Shown: piece after piece, positions 1 through 8,652 of the stretch
Numbering within the stretch: position 1 is the first letter of the stretch
How the letters are laid out: each line of letters starts with the position of its first letter
Origin: Acidimicrobiia bacterium
GTDB lineage: Bacteria > Actinomycetota > Acidimicrobiia > Spongiisociales > UBA5794
Length of the DNA stretch: 64,000 nt
Reading direction: 5' to 3'
Assembly: GCA_041393965.1 (NCBI GenBank)
Contig: JAWKJB010000003.1
Span: 62,001 to 126,000 of the forward strand
Made by a program: the position numbers and the translations under genes
Notes under the pieces: model-generated
Seen by the model: the letters and a program-made list of their open reading frames with translations, nothing else
The model's database searches: none
What the model was told of the DNA's origin: nothing

Positions 1-1
1 A

Positions 2-115
2 GCCGTTGCGGTGGCGGTCGCCGGAGGGGCACGGGTTCTGCGCGTGCACAGCGTGCCTTCCGCTGTTGAGGTAGCGCATGTCGTCCACACTATTGTGAAC
101 GCCGGAGGGTCGTAA
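2..115 (+). CDS. folP: Dihydropteroate synthase, C-terminal end (partial)
   Basis: An open frame enters from the left edge and stops at TAA 113-115. The last 37 residues read like the final strand and helix of a TIM-barrel dihydropteroate synthase: an alanine/valine-rich helix, a Gly-Gly-Ala turn, then L-R-V-H-S-V followed by a hydrophobic helix. The L-R-V-H-(D/S)-V motif is characteristic of FolP, where its Arg and His line the pterin/sulfonamide site (family knowledge). FolK follows two genes downstream, which supports a folate operon. FolP joins the pterin pyrophosphate to p-aminobenzoate. Only the tail is visible, so activity cannot be judged. Confidence 0.72.
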   Translation, partial: AVAVAVAGGARVLRVHSVPSAVEVAHVVHTIVNAGGS

Positions 116-124
116 TCGTCTGGT

Positions 125-607
125 ATGAGCAAGAAATCAACAGGTCTTGAGCCCCGCGGGTTCCGTTGGGTGATCAAGGGTCGCCTTGCCGTATCCGAAC
201 GAATCGGGGGGTACGGCTTCGAACATCGCAAGGTTCGTCGCGAAGAGGAGCTCATCTGGCTCCGCGACCGAAACATCAACTCGATCGTGAGCCTGCTCGG
301 GCCTGAGCAGGCAGCACAGCCGTACGACAGCGCCGGATTCGCGTTTGCATCGATGGATGTTCCCGCGGATGTCGAACCCGAGGACGCAATTCCCGTCTTC
401 GAACTCCTGCACCGTTCGCTGTCTGCTGCAGGAGCCGTCGTGCTCGTACACCGAGACACCATCGACGACACCCTCGCAGGCCTCCTCGCTGGCTATCTCA
501 TCCACTCCGGCATGCTCGACGATCCGATCATTGCCACCGATGTGATCCAGCGCATCCTCGGACGGGCGATCGGCCCGGAAGGTCGTCGCCTCATCCCGCT
601 CTCCTGA
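125..607 (+). CDS. Dual-specificity-phosphatase-like protein lacking the catalytic cysteine
   Basis: This is a 160-residue protein between folP and folK. Residues 17-60 resemble the N-terminal half of tyrosine/dual-specificity phosphatases: G-R-L-A-V-S-E-R-I-G, then E-E-E-L-I-W-L-R-D and a strand ending V-S-L-L. The place of the H-C-x2-G-x2-R loop is taken by H109-R-D-T-I-D-D-T116, so the nucleophilic cysteine, the glycine and the arginine are all missing. It should bind but not hydrolyse phosphoesters (inference). A TAATCG box lies six bases before the ATG and there is no clear ribosome binding site, so it may start leaderless or be read with folP. The gene ends two bases before folK. Its role is unknown. 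Confidence 0.7.
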   Translation: MSKKSTGLEPRGFRWVIKGRLAVSERIGGYGFEHRKVRREEELIWLRDRNINSIVSLLGPEQAAQPYDSAGFAFASMDVPADVEPEDAIPVFELLHRSLSAAGAVVLVHRDTIDDTLAGLLAGYLIHSGMLDDPIIATDVIQRILGRAIGPEGRRLIPLS

Positions 608-609
608 CG

Positions 610-1926
610 ATGGCAAAGGCGTTCATCGGCCTCGGGTCCAATATCGGTGACCGCCGCAAGCACCTCCTCGCAGCCCTCGCGGGGATCAGCGACCTCGGGA
701 CGGTCACCGTTGGTTCACCGGTCTACGAGACCGATCCCATCGGGAATATCGACCAGGACCCGTTCGAGAACGCTGTGGTCGGTCTCGACACCACGCGGTC
801 GGCACGGGACCTCCTCGCGGGCCTCGTCGAGATCGAAGACCGCAACGGACGGCGCCGCGATGTCCGATGGGGGCCGAGGACGCTCGATCTGGATCTCCTG
901 TGGTATGACGGACAGGTCATCGCTGAGCCGGAGTTGATCGTCCCGCATCCACGGATCCGGGACCGCAAGTTCGTTCTCGCGCCGCTCGTATATGCGGCTC
1001 CGAGCCTCGCGGACCAAGACGGACCGTATGCCGACTCGCTCGCGGCAGTCGACGATCAGATGGTTCGGAGGGTGACCGGGCAGCTCGACCCACGCACCCT
1101 ACGCTGGCTTGCCGGGATCGGTTCGGCTTTGGAACTTCGAGGATCCGACGGTACCTATGTGGTGAACCTTGCTTGCGACTGGGAGAACCTCAACGGTTCC
1201 ATGTTCGGCGGCTATCTCGGAGCGGCTGTCCTCGCCGCCGCCGCCGCAGAGCACCCAGACAAGGTCCCAACCACGCTGACCTACCGGTACCTCCGGCCGG
1301 TTCCATGTGGCGGCGAGGCCCTCCTGGCCGTGGAACACAACCGGCGGACCGACCGGTCAGCGGACCTGTCGGTGTCGGTGTGGATCGACGACCTCGAATA
1401 CGGACGCGCGCACCTGTCGGTCGTCACCGACCGCGGGCAGGTCGTCGCGTCCCCCGCGGTGCCGCAGGTGCTTCCGATGCACCGATGTCGACCGCTCGAC
1501 GAACTGATCGACGCTGTCGGCCAGGAGCCGGGCAACTCGGTCCGATCCTGGCGTCCGCTCGAGAACTGGGACATTCCCGACCTCGTCGACGGGACATCGG
1601 GCGTCGTTCGGGCGTGGTGTCCGAACCCGGTGGAGGGTCTCGACGATTCCTACCTGTCGGCAGCAGGTCTGTTCATGGCGGTCGACGCCCTCGTGTGGCC
1701 GGCAGCCATGCTCGCCGCGGGGCGGCTCGGGGACCGGGCGATCTACACGCCGACCGTGGAGATCTCGACGCGATTCGCGGACACGGAACGGCTCGGTGGT
1801 TGGTGTATCGGTGAAGCTCGGGTTGATCACCTCACGACGAAGTGGGTGGCGGGTACGATCCAGGTGTGGGCGGGGGACGGACGACACGCGGCGACCGGCC
1901 ACTCCCTCAACCTCGCGATCGGATGA
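610..1926 (+). CDS. folK: HPPK (FolK) fused to an acyl-CoA-thioesterase-like double hotdog domain
   Basis: The protein has 438 residues where FolK alone is about 160. Residues 1-155 are a typical 6-hydroxymethyl-7,8-dihydropterin pyrophosphokinase: the start G-L-G-S-N-I-G-D, the conserved W-G-P-R-T-L-D-L-D-L-L and the V-P-H-P-R-I motif. HPPK transfers pyrophosphate from ATP to the pterin just before FolP. Residues about 165-435 resemble TesB/4HBT-type acyl-CoA thioesterases, with a N-L-N-G-S-M-F-G-G-Y-L-G-A segment in the first hotdog and a second hotdog after residue 320. No stop or frame change separates the halves. The substrate of the C-terminal half is not evident, and a fusion of these two functions is unusual. 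Confidence 0.85.
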   Translation: MAKAFIGLGSNIGDRRKHLLAALAGISDLGTVTVGSPVYETDPIGNIDQDPFENAVVGLDTTRSARDLLAGLVEIEDRNGRRRDVRWGPRTLDLDLLWYDGQVIAEPELIVPHPRIRDRKFVLAPLVYAAPSLADQDGPYADSLAAVDDQMVRRVTGQLDPRTLRWLAGIGSALELRGSDGTYVVNLACDWENLNGSMFGGYLGAAVLAAAAAEHPDKVPTTLTYRYLRPVPCGGEALLAVEHNRRTDRSADLSVSVWIDDLEYGRAHLSVVTDRGQVVASPAVPQVLPMHRCRPLDELIDAVGQEPGNSVRSWRPLENWDIPDLVDGTSGVVRAWCPNPVEGLDDSYLSAAGLFMAVDALVWPAAMLAAGRLGDRAIYTPTVEISTRFADTERLGGWCIGEARVDHLTTKWVAGTIQVWAGDGRHAATGHSLNLAIG

Positions 1927-1991
1927 GCGACCCGTCGCACGGACCGGGTACGCTTGTGGCTCGGACCGATACCCGGACGGATCGGAGCCTC

Positions 1992-2777
1992 ATGAACATC
2001 GCCTTGTACGGGCCGGGTCGAGCCGGCGGATCGCTGCTCATCGCCGCGTCCAACGCCGGGCATCCGATTGTCCACATCGGCGGGCGATCCTCGGCTGCCG
2101 TAGCGTCCCTCAAGCGCCGCGTCCCCGTGACCGTCGGGGAGCCGGATGTGCTGATCATCGCCGTGTCCGACGACGCCCTCCCACGCATCGAGGCTACATC
2201 GCTGATCAAGGCTCCGATCGTCATGCATCTGTCAGGGGCCGTGTCGATCGCGGTGCTCGAACCCTTCGCCGCTGCGGGTGCACGAATCGCGTCGTTCCAT
2301 CCCCTCCAGACCCTTCCGGATTGGGAAGCGGGTGCGCGAAGGCTGCCAGGTTCGTCCGTGGCTGTGACCGCCGAGCTGGACACCGAGTCGATCCTCGCCG
2401 ATTTCGCCCGTTCTCTTGGGTGTAGGCCGTTTGCCATCACGGACGAAGCGAAGCCGCTGTACCACGCTGCGGCATCTGCGGCGGCGAACCACACGATTGC
2501 CGCCCTCGCTGTGGCCGACGCGTTGTTCCGATGTGCTGGAGTGGATCCGCTCGAGGCGCGCCCACTCGTCGAGTCAGTGATCGACAACGCGTACGACATG
2601 GGGCCGGTTCGGGCGCTCACCGGCCCAATCGCCCGTGGTGACATCTCGACGGTTGCCGCCCAGCTCGACGCCATACGGGCGGAGGCCCCGGAGCTCACCG
2701 ACGCCTTCGTGTCCCTGTGTTCGGCGACGGCGAGCGTCGCAGGCCGGACAAGCGAGTTCGCCGAGGTCCTGCGGTGA
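1992..2777 (+). CDS. Rossmann-like/DUF2520 protein next to panC
   Basis: The 261-residue protein opens with a Rossmann dinucleotide-binding strand, M-N-I-A-L-Y-G-P-G-R-A-G-G. The middle has the S-F-H-P-L-Q-T motif of DUF2520 proteins, followed by an all-helical C-terminal half like 6-phosphogluconate or ketopantoate reductase families. I chose ATG 1992 because the Rossmann strand begins there and GGAG lies just before it; an in-frame ATG at 1923 overlapping folK would add 23 unconserved residues. Homologs sit between folK and panC in many actinobacteria. A ketopantoate-reductase-like role in pantothenate synthesis is an attractive but unproven guess. Confidence 0.75.
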   Translation: MNIALYGPGRAGGSLLIAASNAGHPIVHIGGRSSAAVASLKRRVPVTVGEPDVLIIAVSDDALPRIEATSLIKAPIVMHLSGAVSIAVLEPFAAAGARIASFHPLQTLPDWEAGARRLPGSSVAVTAELDTESILADFARSLGCRPFAITDEAKPLYHAAASAAANHTIAALAVADALFRCAGVDPLEARPLVESVIDNAYDMGPVRALTGPIARGDISTVAAQLDAIRAEAPELTDAFVSLCSATASVAGRTSEFAEVLR

Positions 2778-3664
2778 AGATGGTGCGTACCTTCGCCGAG
2801 GTCCGGGCGCTCACCGAAGGAGAGGTGGGCCTCGTCCCGACGATGGGATTCCTCCACGAGGGCCATCTGAGTCTCATCGCGGCTGCTGCCAATGCGTCGG
2901 ACACAACCGTGGTGTCGCTGTTCGTGAATCCCACCCAGTTCGGCGACGACTCGGACCTCGACGCGTATCCGCGAGATGAGGGCCGTGACGCCGGTCTCGC
3001 CGAGAAGGCTGGCGCCGACATCTTGTTCGCGCCCGACCCCGACGAGGTGTATCCCGAGGGAAACCGCGTGACGGTTGCCGTCGGCGGTGTCGGCGATGCC
3101 ATGGAGGGACGCTTCCGGCACGGCCACTTCGAAGGCGTGGCCACCGTGGTCGCCAAGCTCTTCGCAGGCATCAGACCGGACGCAGCGTTCTTCGGACGCA
3201 AGGACGCCCAGCAGCTCGCCGTGGTTCGCACGATGTGCGCTGGCCTCCGGTTCCCGATCCGGCTTGTTGGACTTCCGACGGTGAGGGAGTCCGACGGTCT
3301 TGCCCTTTCGAGCCGCAACACCCGGCTCAAGGGGGAGCCACGCAGGAGTGCGGTCGCCCTCAGCAGGTCGCTGTTCGCCGCTGCCGATTCGATCGAGGAC
3401 GGCGTGGTCTCATCGGGCGCGATCAAGGCGACGATGCGATCGGAGCTCGCATCGTTCCCAGCCGTAGAGGTCGAGTACATCGAGGTTGCCGATGCCCATG
3501 GAGCGTTTCCCGTCGACCGCGTCGAGTCGGATTCGTTCGTTGCGGTCGCGGCGCGTGTTGGAGGGGTTCGACTCATCGACAATGTCTCCGTCGATGCCGA
3601 GACCATGACCGTCGACCGGGGGATTCGACTCCACGAGCCGAGCATCCTGTACGGGGAGGTCTGA
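2774..3664 (+). CDS. panC: Pantothenate synthetase
   Basis: PanC condenses pantoate and beta-alanine with ATP through a pantoyl-adenylate. The 296-residue length is normal. Visible signatures are P-T-M-G-F-L-H-E-G-H (the HIGH-like loop), F-V-N-P-T-Q-F for pantoate binding, F-F-G-R-K-D-A-Q-Q, and L-S-S-R-N, the counterpart of KMSKS. GTG 2774 overlaps the preceding stop by four bases, which implies translational coupling; ATG 2780 is the alternative. coaX follows with a one-base overlap, so two steps of the CoA pathway are co-translated. Confidence 0.95.
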   Translation: MKMVRTFAEVRALTEGEVGLVPTMGFLHEGHLSLIAAAANASDTTVVSLFVNPTQFGDDSDLDAYPRDEGRDAGLAEKAGADILFAPDPDEVYPEGNRVTVAVGGVGDAMEGRFRHGHFEGVATVVAKLFAGIRPDAAFFGRKDAQQLAVVRTMCAGLRFPIRLVGLPTVRESDGLALSSRNTRLKGEPRRSAVALSRSLFAAADSIEDGVVSSGAIKATMRSELASFPAVEVEYIEVADAHGAFPVDRVESDSFVAVAARVGGVRLIDNVSVDAETMTVDRGIRLHEPSILYGEV

Positions 3665-4437
3665 TGCTGCTGACCGTTGATGTCGGGAACACGCAGATCG
3701 CCCTCGGGATGTTCGACGGCGACGAACTGATCGGCCACTGGAGAGTCGCAACCGAGCCTGAGGCGACCCTCGATGAGATCCGCTGGAAGATGACCGGGAT
3801 TCTCGGGCAGGACGGCTTCACTCAGGGTGACATCGAAGGTCTCGCGATCTCGAGCGTCGTGCCGGCGGTGACGACGAATCTGCGCAGAATCAGTCACTAC
3901 CTCACGGCGGGTCGGTCGGTCGTGGTCGAGCCCGGTGTGAGAACGGGTATGGCGATCGAGATCGACAACCCGCATGAGGTGGGTGCCGACCGCATCGTCA
4001 ACGCGGTCGCCGCACGGCACAAGTATGGCTCGCCGACGGTCGTCGTGGATTTCGGAACGTCCACGAACTTCGATGTGGTCGGCTCATCCGGCTCGTATCT
4101 GGGGGGTGTCATCGCTCCCGGGCTTGTCATCGCGACGAACGCACTTGTTGCCGGGACCGCGGCATTGCGCCGGGTGGAGTTCGCGTCGCCCCGCAGCGTG
4201 ATCGGCAAGGGCACCGTCGAGGCAATTCAATCCGGCGCCGTGTTCGGCCATGCAGGCATGGTCGACGCCATCTGCGACCGGATCGCGGTTGAGCTCGGTG
4301 GGGATGTCACGCGGGTGGCGACCGGGGGGTTAGCGTCTACGATCGTGCCGCATTGTCGAAGTGTCAGCACGGTCGACGACTATCTGACGCTGGAAGGCCT
4401 CAAGATCATCTTTGACCTGAACCAGGACCACTCGTGA
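3664..4437 (+). CDS. coaX: Type III pantothenate kinase
   Basis: CoaX phosphorylates pantothenate as the first committed step of CoA synthesis. The 257 residues carry the ASKHA-fold motifs expected: an N-terminal D-V-G-N-T-Q phosphate loop, G-A-D-R-I-V-N in the middle, D-F-G-T-S-T-N-F-D, and a G-G-V-I-A-P-G segment. The start at ATG 3664 overlaps the panC stop. It ends in a four-base overlap with lysS, so the unit folK-DUF2520-panC-coaX-lysS is one operon. The only ACGT tetranucleotide I found in the first 54 kb is here, at 4057. Confidence 0.95.
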   Translation: MLLTVDVGNTQIALGMFDGDELIGHWRVATEPEATLDEIRWKMTGILGQDGFTQGDIEGLAISSVVPAVTTNLRRISHYLTAGRSVVVEPGVRTGMAIEIDNPHEVGADRIVNAVAARHKYGSPTVVVDFGTSTNFDVVGSSGSYLGGVIAPGLVIATNALVAGTAALRRVEFASPRSVIGKGTVEAIQSGAVFGHAGMVDAICDRIAVELGGDVTRVATGGLASTIVPHCRSVSTVDDYLTLEGLKIIFDLNQDHS

Positions 4438-5945
4438 CCGAACCGCCGCCCGACGACAGCGCGTTCGACGATCGGGATTCCCTCGAATCGCATCCCCTGA
4501 CGAGGGAACGCGTTCGCAAGTACCGCGAGGTGCTCGAAGACGGCGGATTCCCCTACGCCTATCAACGCACCCACACCGCAGAGGACCTCGCCGCACAGTT
4601 CGCCGGCCTCGAGCCGGGTTCCGAGACCGGTGTCGAGGTCGCTGTTGCGGGCCGCCTCATCAACACGCGGATGATGGGCAAGCTCGTCTTCGGGGTGCTG
4701 AAGGATTTCACCGGGTCCGTTCAGCTCTTCGTTGATCGTGGCACACTCGGGGACGAACCGTTCGATCAGTTCGGGGAACTCGATGCCGGTGACTGGATCG
4801 GGGCCCTCGGGACGGTGATGACGACCAAGCGTGGCGAAATCTCGGTGCGGGTCGGGTCCTTCGTGCTCCTCCAGAAGGGACTTCGTCCGCTGCCTGACAA
4901 ATGGCATGGTCTCAAAGATGTCGAGGCGCGTTCCCGCCGTCGATATGTCGATCTCATCACCAACGAGGATGCGCGCACGACAGCGATCGCCCGCACCAAG
5001 GTGATCGCCGAGCTGCGGCGCCAGTTCGAGTCACGAGGCTATCTGGAGGTGGAGACACCCGTTCTTCTTCCGCAAGCGACCGGCGCGACCGCGCGGCCGT
5101 TCACGACCCATCACAACGCCCTCGGTCTCGACATGTCGCTCAGGATCGCGACCGAGCTGTATCTCAAGCGCCTCGTTGTCGGCGGGTTCGAGCGAGTGTT
5201 CGAGATGGGGAAGATCTTCCGAAACGAGGGGATCGATGCTCACCACAACCCCGAATTCACGATGCTGGAGTCCTACGAGGCCTTCGCGGATGTGAACTCG
5301 ATGATGGATCTCGTCGAACAGGTCGTCGAAGCGTGCGCGATGGCCGTGAACGCGTCGACCGACCTCGTCGTCGGCGATCGCCCGCTGAGCCTCGCACCAC
5401 CGTTCAAACGCGTCACGATGCTCGAAGCCGTGCAGGCCGAAACGGGCCTTGACATCGACTACCACACGGATCGTGACGAGCTGACCGCAGCTGCCCGCGA
5501 CCTCGGCGTTGACCCGGAGGACCATTGGGGAGCGGGGAGGATCGTTGAGGCCCTCTTCGATGCGTGTGCAGGTGACACGATCTGGGAGCCAACTTTCGTC
5601 ACCGAGCACCCGATCGAGGTGTCACCCCTCGCGAGAGTGCACCGCTCGAAGCCTCATGTGACCGAACGGTTCGAGTTGTTCATCGCGGGCTCCGAGTACG
5701 CCAACGCCTTCTCGGAGCTCAACGACCCGTTCGATCAGCGAGCGCGGTTCGAGGCCCAGGCCGCGCGCAAGGCCGCAGGCGACGACGATGCACACCCCGT
5801 CGACGAGGACTACCTGCGGGCGCTCGAATACGGGCTCCCACCGACAGGTGGTCTCGGGATCGGTGTCGACCGTCTCGTCATGCTCTTGACGGGCAAGACC
5901 CACATCCGCGAGGTCATCCTGTTCCCAACAATGCGCCCCGAGTAG
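4434..5945 (+). CDS. lysS: Lysyl-tRNA synthetase, class II
   Basis: LysS charges tRNA-Lys. The 503-residue protein has an OB-fold anticodon-binding domain (residues about 65-165) and a class II catalytic core. Motif 2 reads F-R-N-E-G-I-D-A-H-H-N-P-E-F-T and motif 3 reads G-L-G-I-G-V-D-R-L-V-M-L. GTG 4434 overlaps the coaX stop by four bases. The first 30 residues are acidic and poorly conserved. It is the last gene of the operon and is followed by a hairpin between convergent genes. Confidence 0.95.
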   Translation: MTEPPPDDSAFDDRDSLESHPLTRERVRKYREVLEDGGFPYAYQRTHTAEDLAAQFAGLEPGSETGVEVAVAGRLINTRMMGKLVFGVLKDFTGSVQLFVDRGTLGDEPFDQFGELDAGDWIGALGTVMTTKRGEISVRVGSFVLLQKGLRPLPDKWHGLKDVEARSRRRYVDLITNEDARTTAIARTKVIAELRRQFESRGYLEVETPVLLPQATGATARPFTTHHNALGLDMSLRIATELYLKRLVVGGFERVFEMGKIFRNEGIDAHHNPEFTMLESYEAFADVNSMMDLVEQVVEACAMAVNASTDLVVGDRPLSLAPPFKRVTMLEAVQAETGLDIDYHTDRDELTAAARDLGVDPEDHWGAGRIVEALFDACAGDTIWEPTFVTEHPIEVSPLARVHRSKPHVTERFELFIAGSEYANAFSELNDPFDQRARFEAQAARKAAGDDDAHPVDEDYLRALEYGLPPTGGLGIGVDRLVMLLTGKTHIREVILFPTMRPE

Positions 5946-5959
5946 CGCCCCTCAACGAA

Positions 5960-5993
5960 GGGCTCCCACTCGGCCTTTCCCGAGTGACAGCCC
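5960..5993. terminator. Bidirectional terminator-like hairpin between lysS and the minus-strand lipoprotein gene
   Basis: An inverted repeat pairs GGGCT with AGCCC and CACTCGG with CCGAGTG around a short loop, with a two-base internal mismatch. It lies between two genes that end towards each other. There is no strong T run. A 12-base GTACCCAGGGTT follows at 6000-6011 and also occurs in the large hairpin at 22177-22289. Confidence 0.55.
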
Positions 5994-6017
5994 CGGGTTG
6001 TACCCAGGGTTGCGGAA

Positions 6018-7385
6018 TCAGGTGCGATCGGCGTCGTCGGACACGACGGACCAGGCGTCGAGGAACGAGCCGGTGACATCGAGGTGGGTGTCGCCGGAGA
6101 CCGCGATGGCCCAGCAGGTGACGGTTCGGTTCCCGAGCTCGAACTGGAACGGACCCATACCGAAGCCGGTCGCAAGGACCTCAACCGACGGGTCGCCGCT
6201 CGGGACGAGAGCTTCGCCGAGGTCCGCACAAGCCTCATCGAACTGCGTGTCATCGCCGACGGGGTAACCGTCGCCAGCGAATTCGACGGATCCGAGGTAC
6301 TGGTAGCCGTGGGCTGCATCGCACCGCACGACCACTCTTGGGTCGGTTGCGCACGCACCGGGCTGAATCGACCATGCGAGATCGGTCAGGCCCGAAAAGG
6401 GGCCGGTCACGAGTCGTTCGGTGTCGTTGGGTCCGGGGATGATCGCCAGGCAAGCGATGTAGCGGTCCCCGCGCTCCCATTCGTCGGCGTCTGGCATGTA
6501 GCCCACGAGCGACACGCGAAGGTCCGCCTGTGCGCCACCGAAGGTCTCCGTGTAGGCACGGTCGCACGCATAGGAGCGCTGGTAGGTGATCTGGTCGATG
6601 TCGTACGCTTGGAGGTCCGTTCCGAGGTACTCGCTGTGAAGGACCTCCCCGTTGTGCGGGCCGTTGCACGGCACGACGATGTCCTGCGGGAACGGCGCCC
6701 ACGGAGCGTTGCCGTAGACATCGAGCTGGTCCTGGGGCAGGTAGATGCAGTGTCCGGTCTCCCACACCTGGTTCGGCGCATCGAGCTCGGCACGAGCCTC
6801 GAGGTACTCGCGTGCGGCGGTATCGGATGTCGCCGTCGTGATCAGCAGCCCGTCACCTTCACTCCACAGGTAGAACACACCGCCGGACGCTGCCTCCACC
6901 TCGACGATCGCTGTTGCCGATTCGGGGTCGGGTGTGTCCTCATCGGCCCACAGCGCGAAGAGGCCGGCGAGGAACGGGAACCCCCGGAGACCGGACAGGG
7001 GAATGATCGACACGACGGCGATTCGTTCGCCGTCGGTGTCCGTGAAGCTCGTGACGGCGATCCCGTCGGTGAGCTCCAATGGCAGCCACGCCTCGATGAG
7101 ATCGAGGAGTCCCGCATCGATACCGGTCGGTTCGAAGACCTGTTCGTAGCCCCTCAGCAGGATGATGGCGTCGAAGGCGACAACATCGGGATCACCGACC
7201 TCGGGCGGAGCGATCGGGTCAGTTGTGGTTCCGTCGTCAGGATTCGTCGGAGTCTCATCGGGTGGCAGACTCGTCGTCACCGCTGGAGGCGCAACGGTGC
7301 TCGTGATCGAATCCGAGATCGAAGTGCAACCGGTCACACTGATGGCCAGCGTGAGCAGACCCGCAGTGATCGTGTGATGACGCAT
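6018..7385 (-). CDS. Secreted lipoprotein with septum-formation-like domains
   Basis: The 455-residue protein begins with a lipoprotein signal (MRHHTITAGLL..., lipobox V-T-G-C), followed by a proline/threonine-rich linker. The middle region is a globular domain that may sense or bind. The C-terminal third contains two units of the type G-x-C-(I/A)...V-x-C-x2-x-H-x2-E/Y..., with paired cysteines and the C-N-G-P-H-N-G-E-V motif seen in the actinobacterial septum-formation domain (Septum_form family). ATG 7385 is preceded by AGAGGA and gives a complete signal peptide; the longer frame upstream does not. It probably sits on the outer face of the cell membrane. Its exact role is unknown. Confidence 0.75.
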   Translation of the reverse strand: MRHHTITAGLLTLAISVTGCTSISDSITSTVAPPAVTTSLPPDETPTNPDDGTTTDPIAPPEVGDPDVVAFDAIILLRGYEQVFEPTGIDAGLLDLIEAWLPLELTDGIAVTSFTDTDGERIAVVSIIPLSGLRGFPFLAGLFALWADEDTPDPESATAIVEVEAASGGVFYLWSEGDGLLITTATSDTAAREYLEARAELDAPNQVWETGHCIYLPQDQLDVYGNAPWAPFPQDIVVPCNGPHNGEVLHSEYLGTDLQAYDIDQITYQRSYACDRAYTETFGGAQADLRVSLVGYMPDADEWERGDRYIACLAIIPGPNDTERLVTGPFSGLTDLAWSIQPGACATDPRVVVRCDAAHGYQYLGSVEFAGDGYPVGDDTQFDEACADLGEALVPSGDPSVEVLATGFGMGPFQFELGNRTVTCWAIAVSGDTHLDVTGSFLDAWSVVSDDADRT

Positions 7386-7449
7386 GTCGTGAGTCCTCTT
7401 GGCAAGTCGTATTGCTGGCTCGGCGAGGCAACCGAGCCCTGATTGGATC

Positions 7450-8445
7450 CTATTGACTCCGAGCAGAATCGACGCGATCGAGCAGGTACCGGTCGAGGTT
7501 TGCAAGGATCTTTGACAGCGGGTTTGCCGGTATCTGGTTGGCTGCCTTCTCCGCGAGCCGGATCCGGTCGACCGCCTCGTCGAGCACGGATTCGATGTGT
7601 CCGCCCCTCACGGTGAGTTCGACGACCTTGTCGATCGCCTCGGACGGGTATGGCCTGCCCTGCGCGAGCAGCGCCCTGATCTCTTCGCCATGGTCGCCGT
7701 CAGCTGCGTAGAGGACCGGCAAGGTGAAGGTCCCTTCGCCGATGTCGGACCCAGCGGGCTTGCCGAGGAATTCCTCGTTGGCAACGAGATCGAGCACATC
7801 GTCGGTCATCTGGAACACCATGCCCATCTCCCACGCCCAATCCGAGATTGCTTCGACCGTATCGGTGTCTGCGCCACCGGTGAGGGCCCCGAGGCGCGCC
7901 GATGTGCGGATGAGGGATGCGGTCTTTCCGCCGATCACCGAGAAGTAGCCCTCGGCTCCGTGATCGAGGCTGTCCGTGTGAATCAGCTCGCGGACCTGTC
8001 CTTCGCAGAGGGTGGCGTAGGTTCGTGCGATCAAAGCGACCGCTTCTTCACCCAATGGTGCCGCGATCTCCGATGCGCGGGCGAGCAGGAAGTCACCGGC
8101 GAGGATGGCAACCGTGTTCGACCAGTTCTCGTTCACGCTGGGGGTTCCACGCCTGGTCTCGGCCTCGTCGATCACATCGTCGTGGTACAAGGATCCGAGG
8201 TGAACGAGTTCGACCGACACGCCTGCCTCGATCGGGTCAGATCCGGCGGCGCCACCGAGCTCCGCCGCAACCTGGGCGAGGAGCGGCCGGTACCGCTTGC
8301 CGCCAGCTCCGAGGAGATGCTGGGCGATGCTCGTGAGGAACTCCGTGTCGGCCACGGTGACCTCACCGAGGCGCTGCTCGACAGCGCTCATCCGCTCCCA
8401 TACACGGGGTATCGGAACGAGCTGTTGGAAGATCGGACGATCCAA
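7450..8445 (-). CDS. Polyprenyl diphosphate synthase (heptaprenyl/long-chain type)
   Basis: This is an all-trans polyprenyl synthase that elongates FPP/GGPP with isopentenyl diphosphate, most likely to make the menaquinone side chain. Both aspartate motifs are present: first D-D-V-I-D in L-Y-H-D-D-V-I-D, second D-D-V-L-D in Q-M-T-D-D-V-L-D. The G-A-G-G-K-R-Y-R-P segment near the N-terminus is also typical. I place the start at TTG 8445 behind AAGGG, giving 331 residues and the usual 40 residues before G-G-K-R; ATG 8391 would cut into the first helix. The lipoprotein gene follows 65 bases downstream on the same strand. Confidence 0.88.
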   Translation of the reverse strand: MDRPIFQQLVPIPRVWERMSAVEQRLGEVTVADTEFLTSIAQHLLGAGGKRYRPLLAQVAAELGGAAGSDPIEAGVSVELVHLGSLYHDDVIDEAETRRGTPSVNENWSNTVAILAGDFLLARASEIAAPLGEEAVALIARTYATLCEGQVRELIHTDSLDHGAEGYFSVIGGKTASLIRTSARLGALTGGADTDTVEAISDWAWEMGMVFQMTDDVLDLVANEEFLGKPAGSDIGEGTFTLPVLYAADGDHGEEIRALLAQGRPYPSEAIDKVVELTVRGGHIESVLDEAVDRIRLAEKAANQIPANPLSKILANLDRYLLDRVDSARSQ

Positions 8446-8652
8446 GATCCCTGCCCTTGTGGGGAATGGCGATGGTAGCGCAGGGGTTCTTCTGATAGAC
8501 CGCTGGGGAGCAGTCAGGAAGGCACGGCCGGAAGGCCACGAATCGGTCAAGTCGGCCGGTTCGGTCCCCGTTGTTAAGGGGGTGGCTCCCTATACTGCGC
8601 GAGGCGCACCGGCTGACGGAGCGCCATAGATGTTTGAGGGGTGAACGGAACG
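8446..8652. promoter_or_regulatory. Divergent promoter region between prenyl synthase and clpC
   Basis: About 200 bases separate the two divergent genes. On the plus strand a good TATACT (-10) lies at 8591-8596, about 57 bases before the clpC start; no convincing -35 sits at standard distance. A short ATG-TTT-GAG-GGG-TGA frame at 8631-8645 closely resembles the first codons of clpC (GTG TTT GAG) and could be a relic or decoy start. I see no stable RNA here. Confidence 0.45.

Noticed and set aside
6084..7442. 452-codon plus-strand frame opposite the septum-formation-like lipoprotein
   Set aside because: The minus-strand gene has a signal peptide, paired cysteines and a ribosome binding site. 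The plus-strand frame is compositionally random Val/Arg/Glu-rich sequence.
8480..8600. Possible structured RNA upstream of clpC
   Set aside because: The CCGGAAGG stretch recalls the SRP RNA tip, but the flanking bases do not pair as in SRP, 6S or RNase P RNA.
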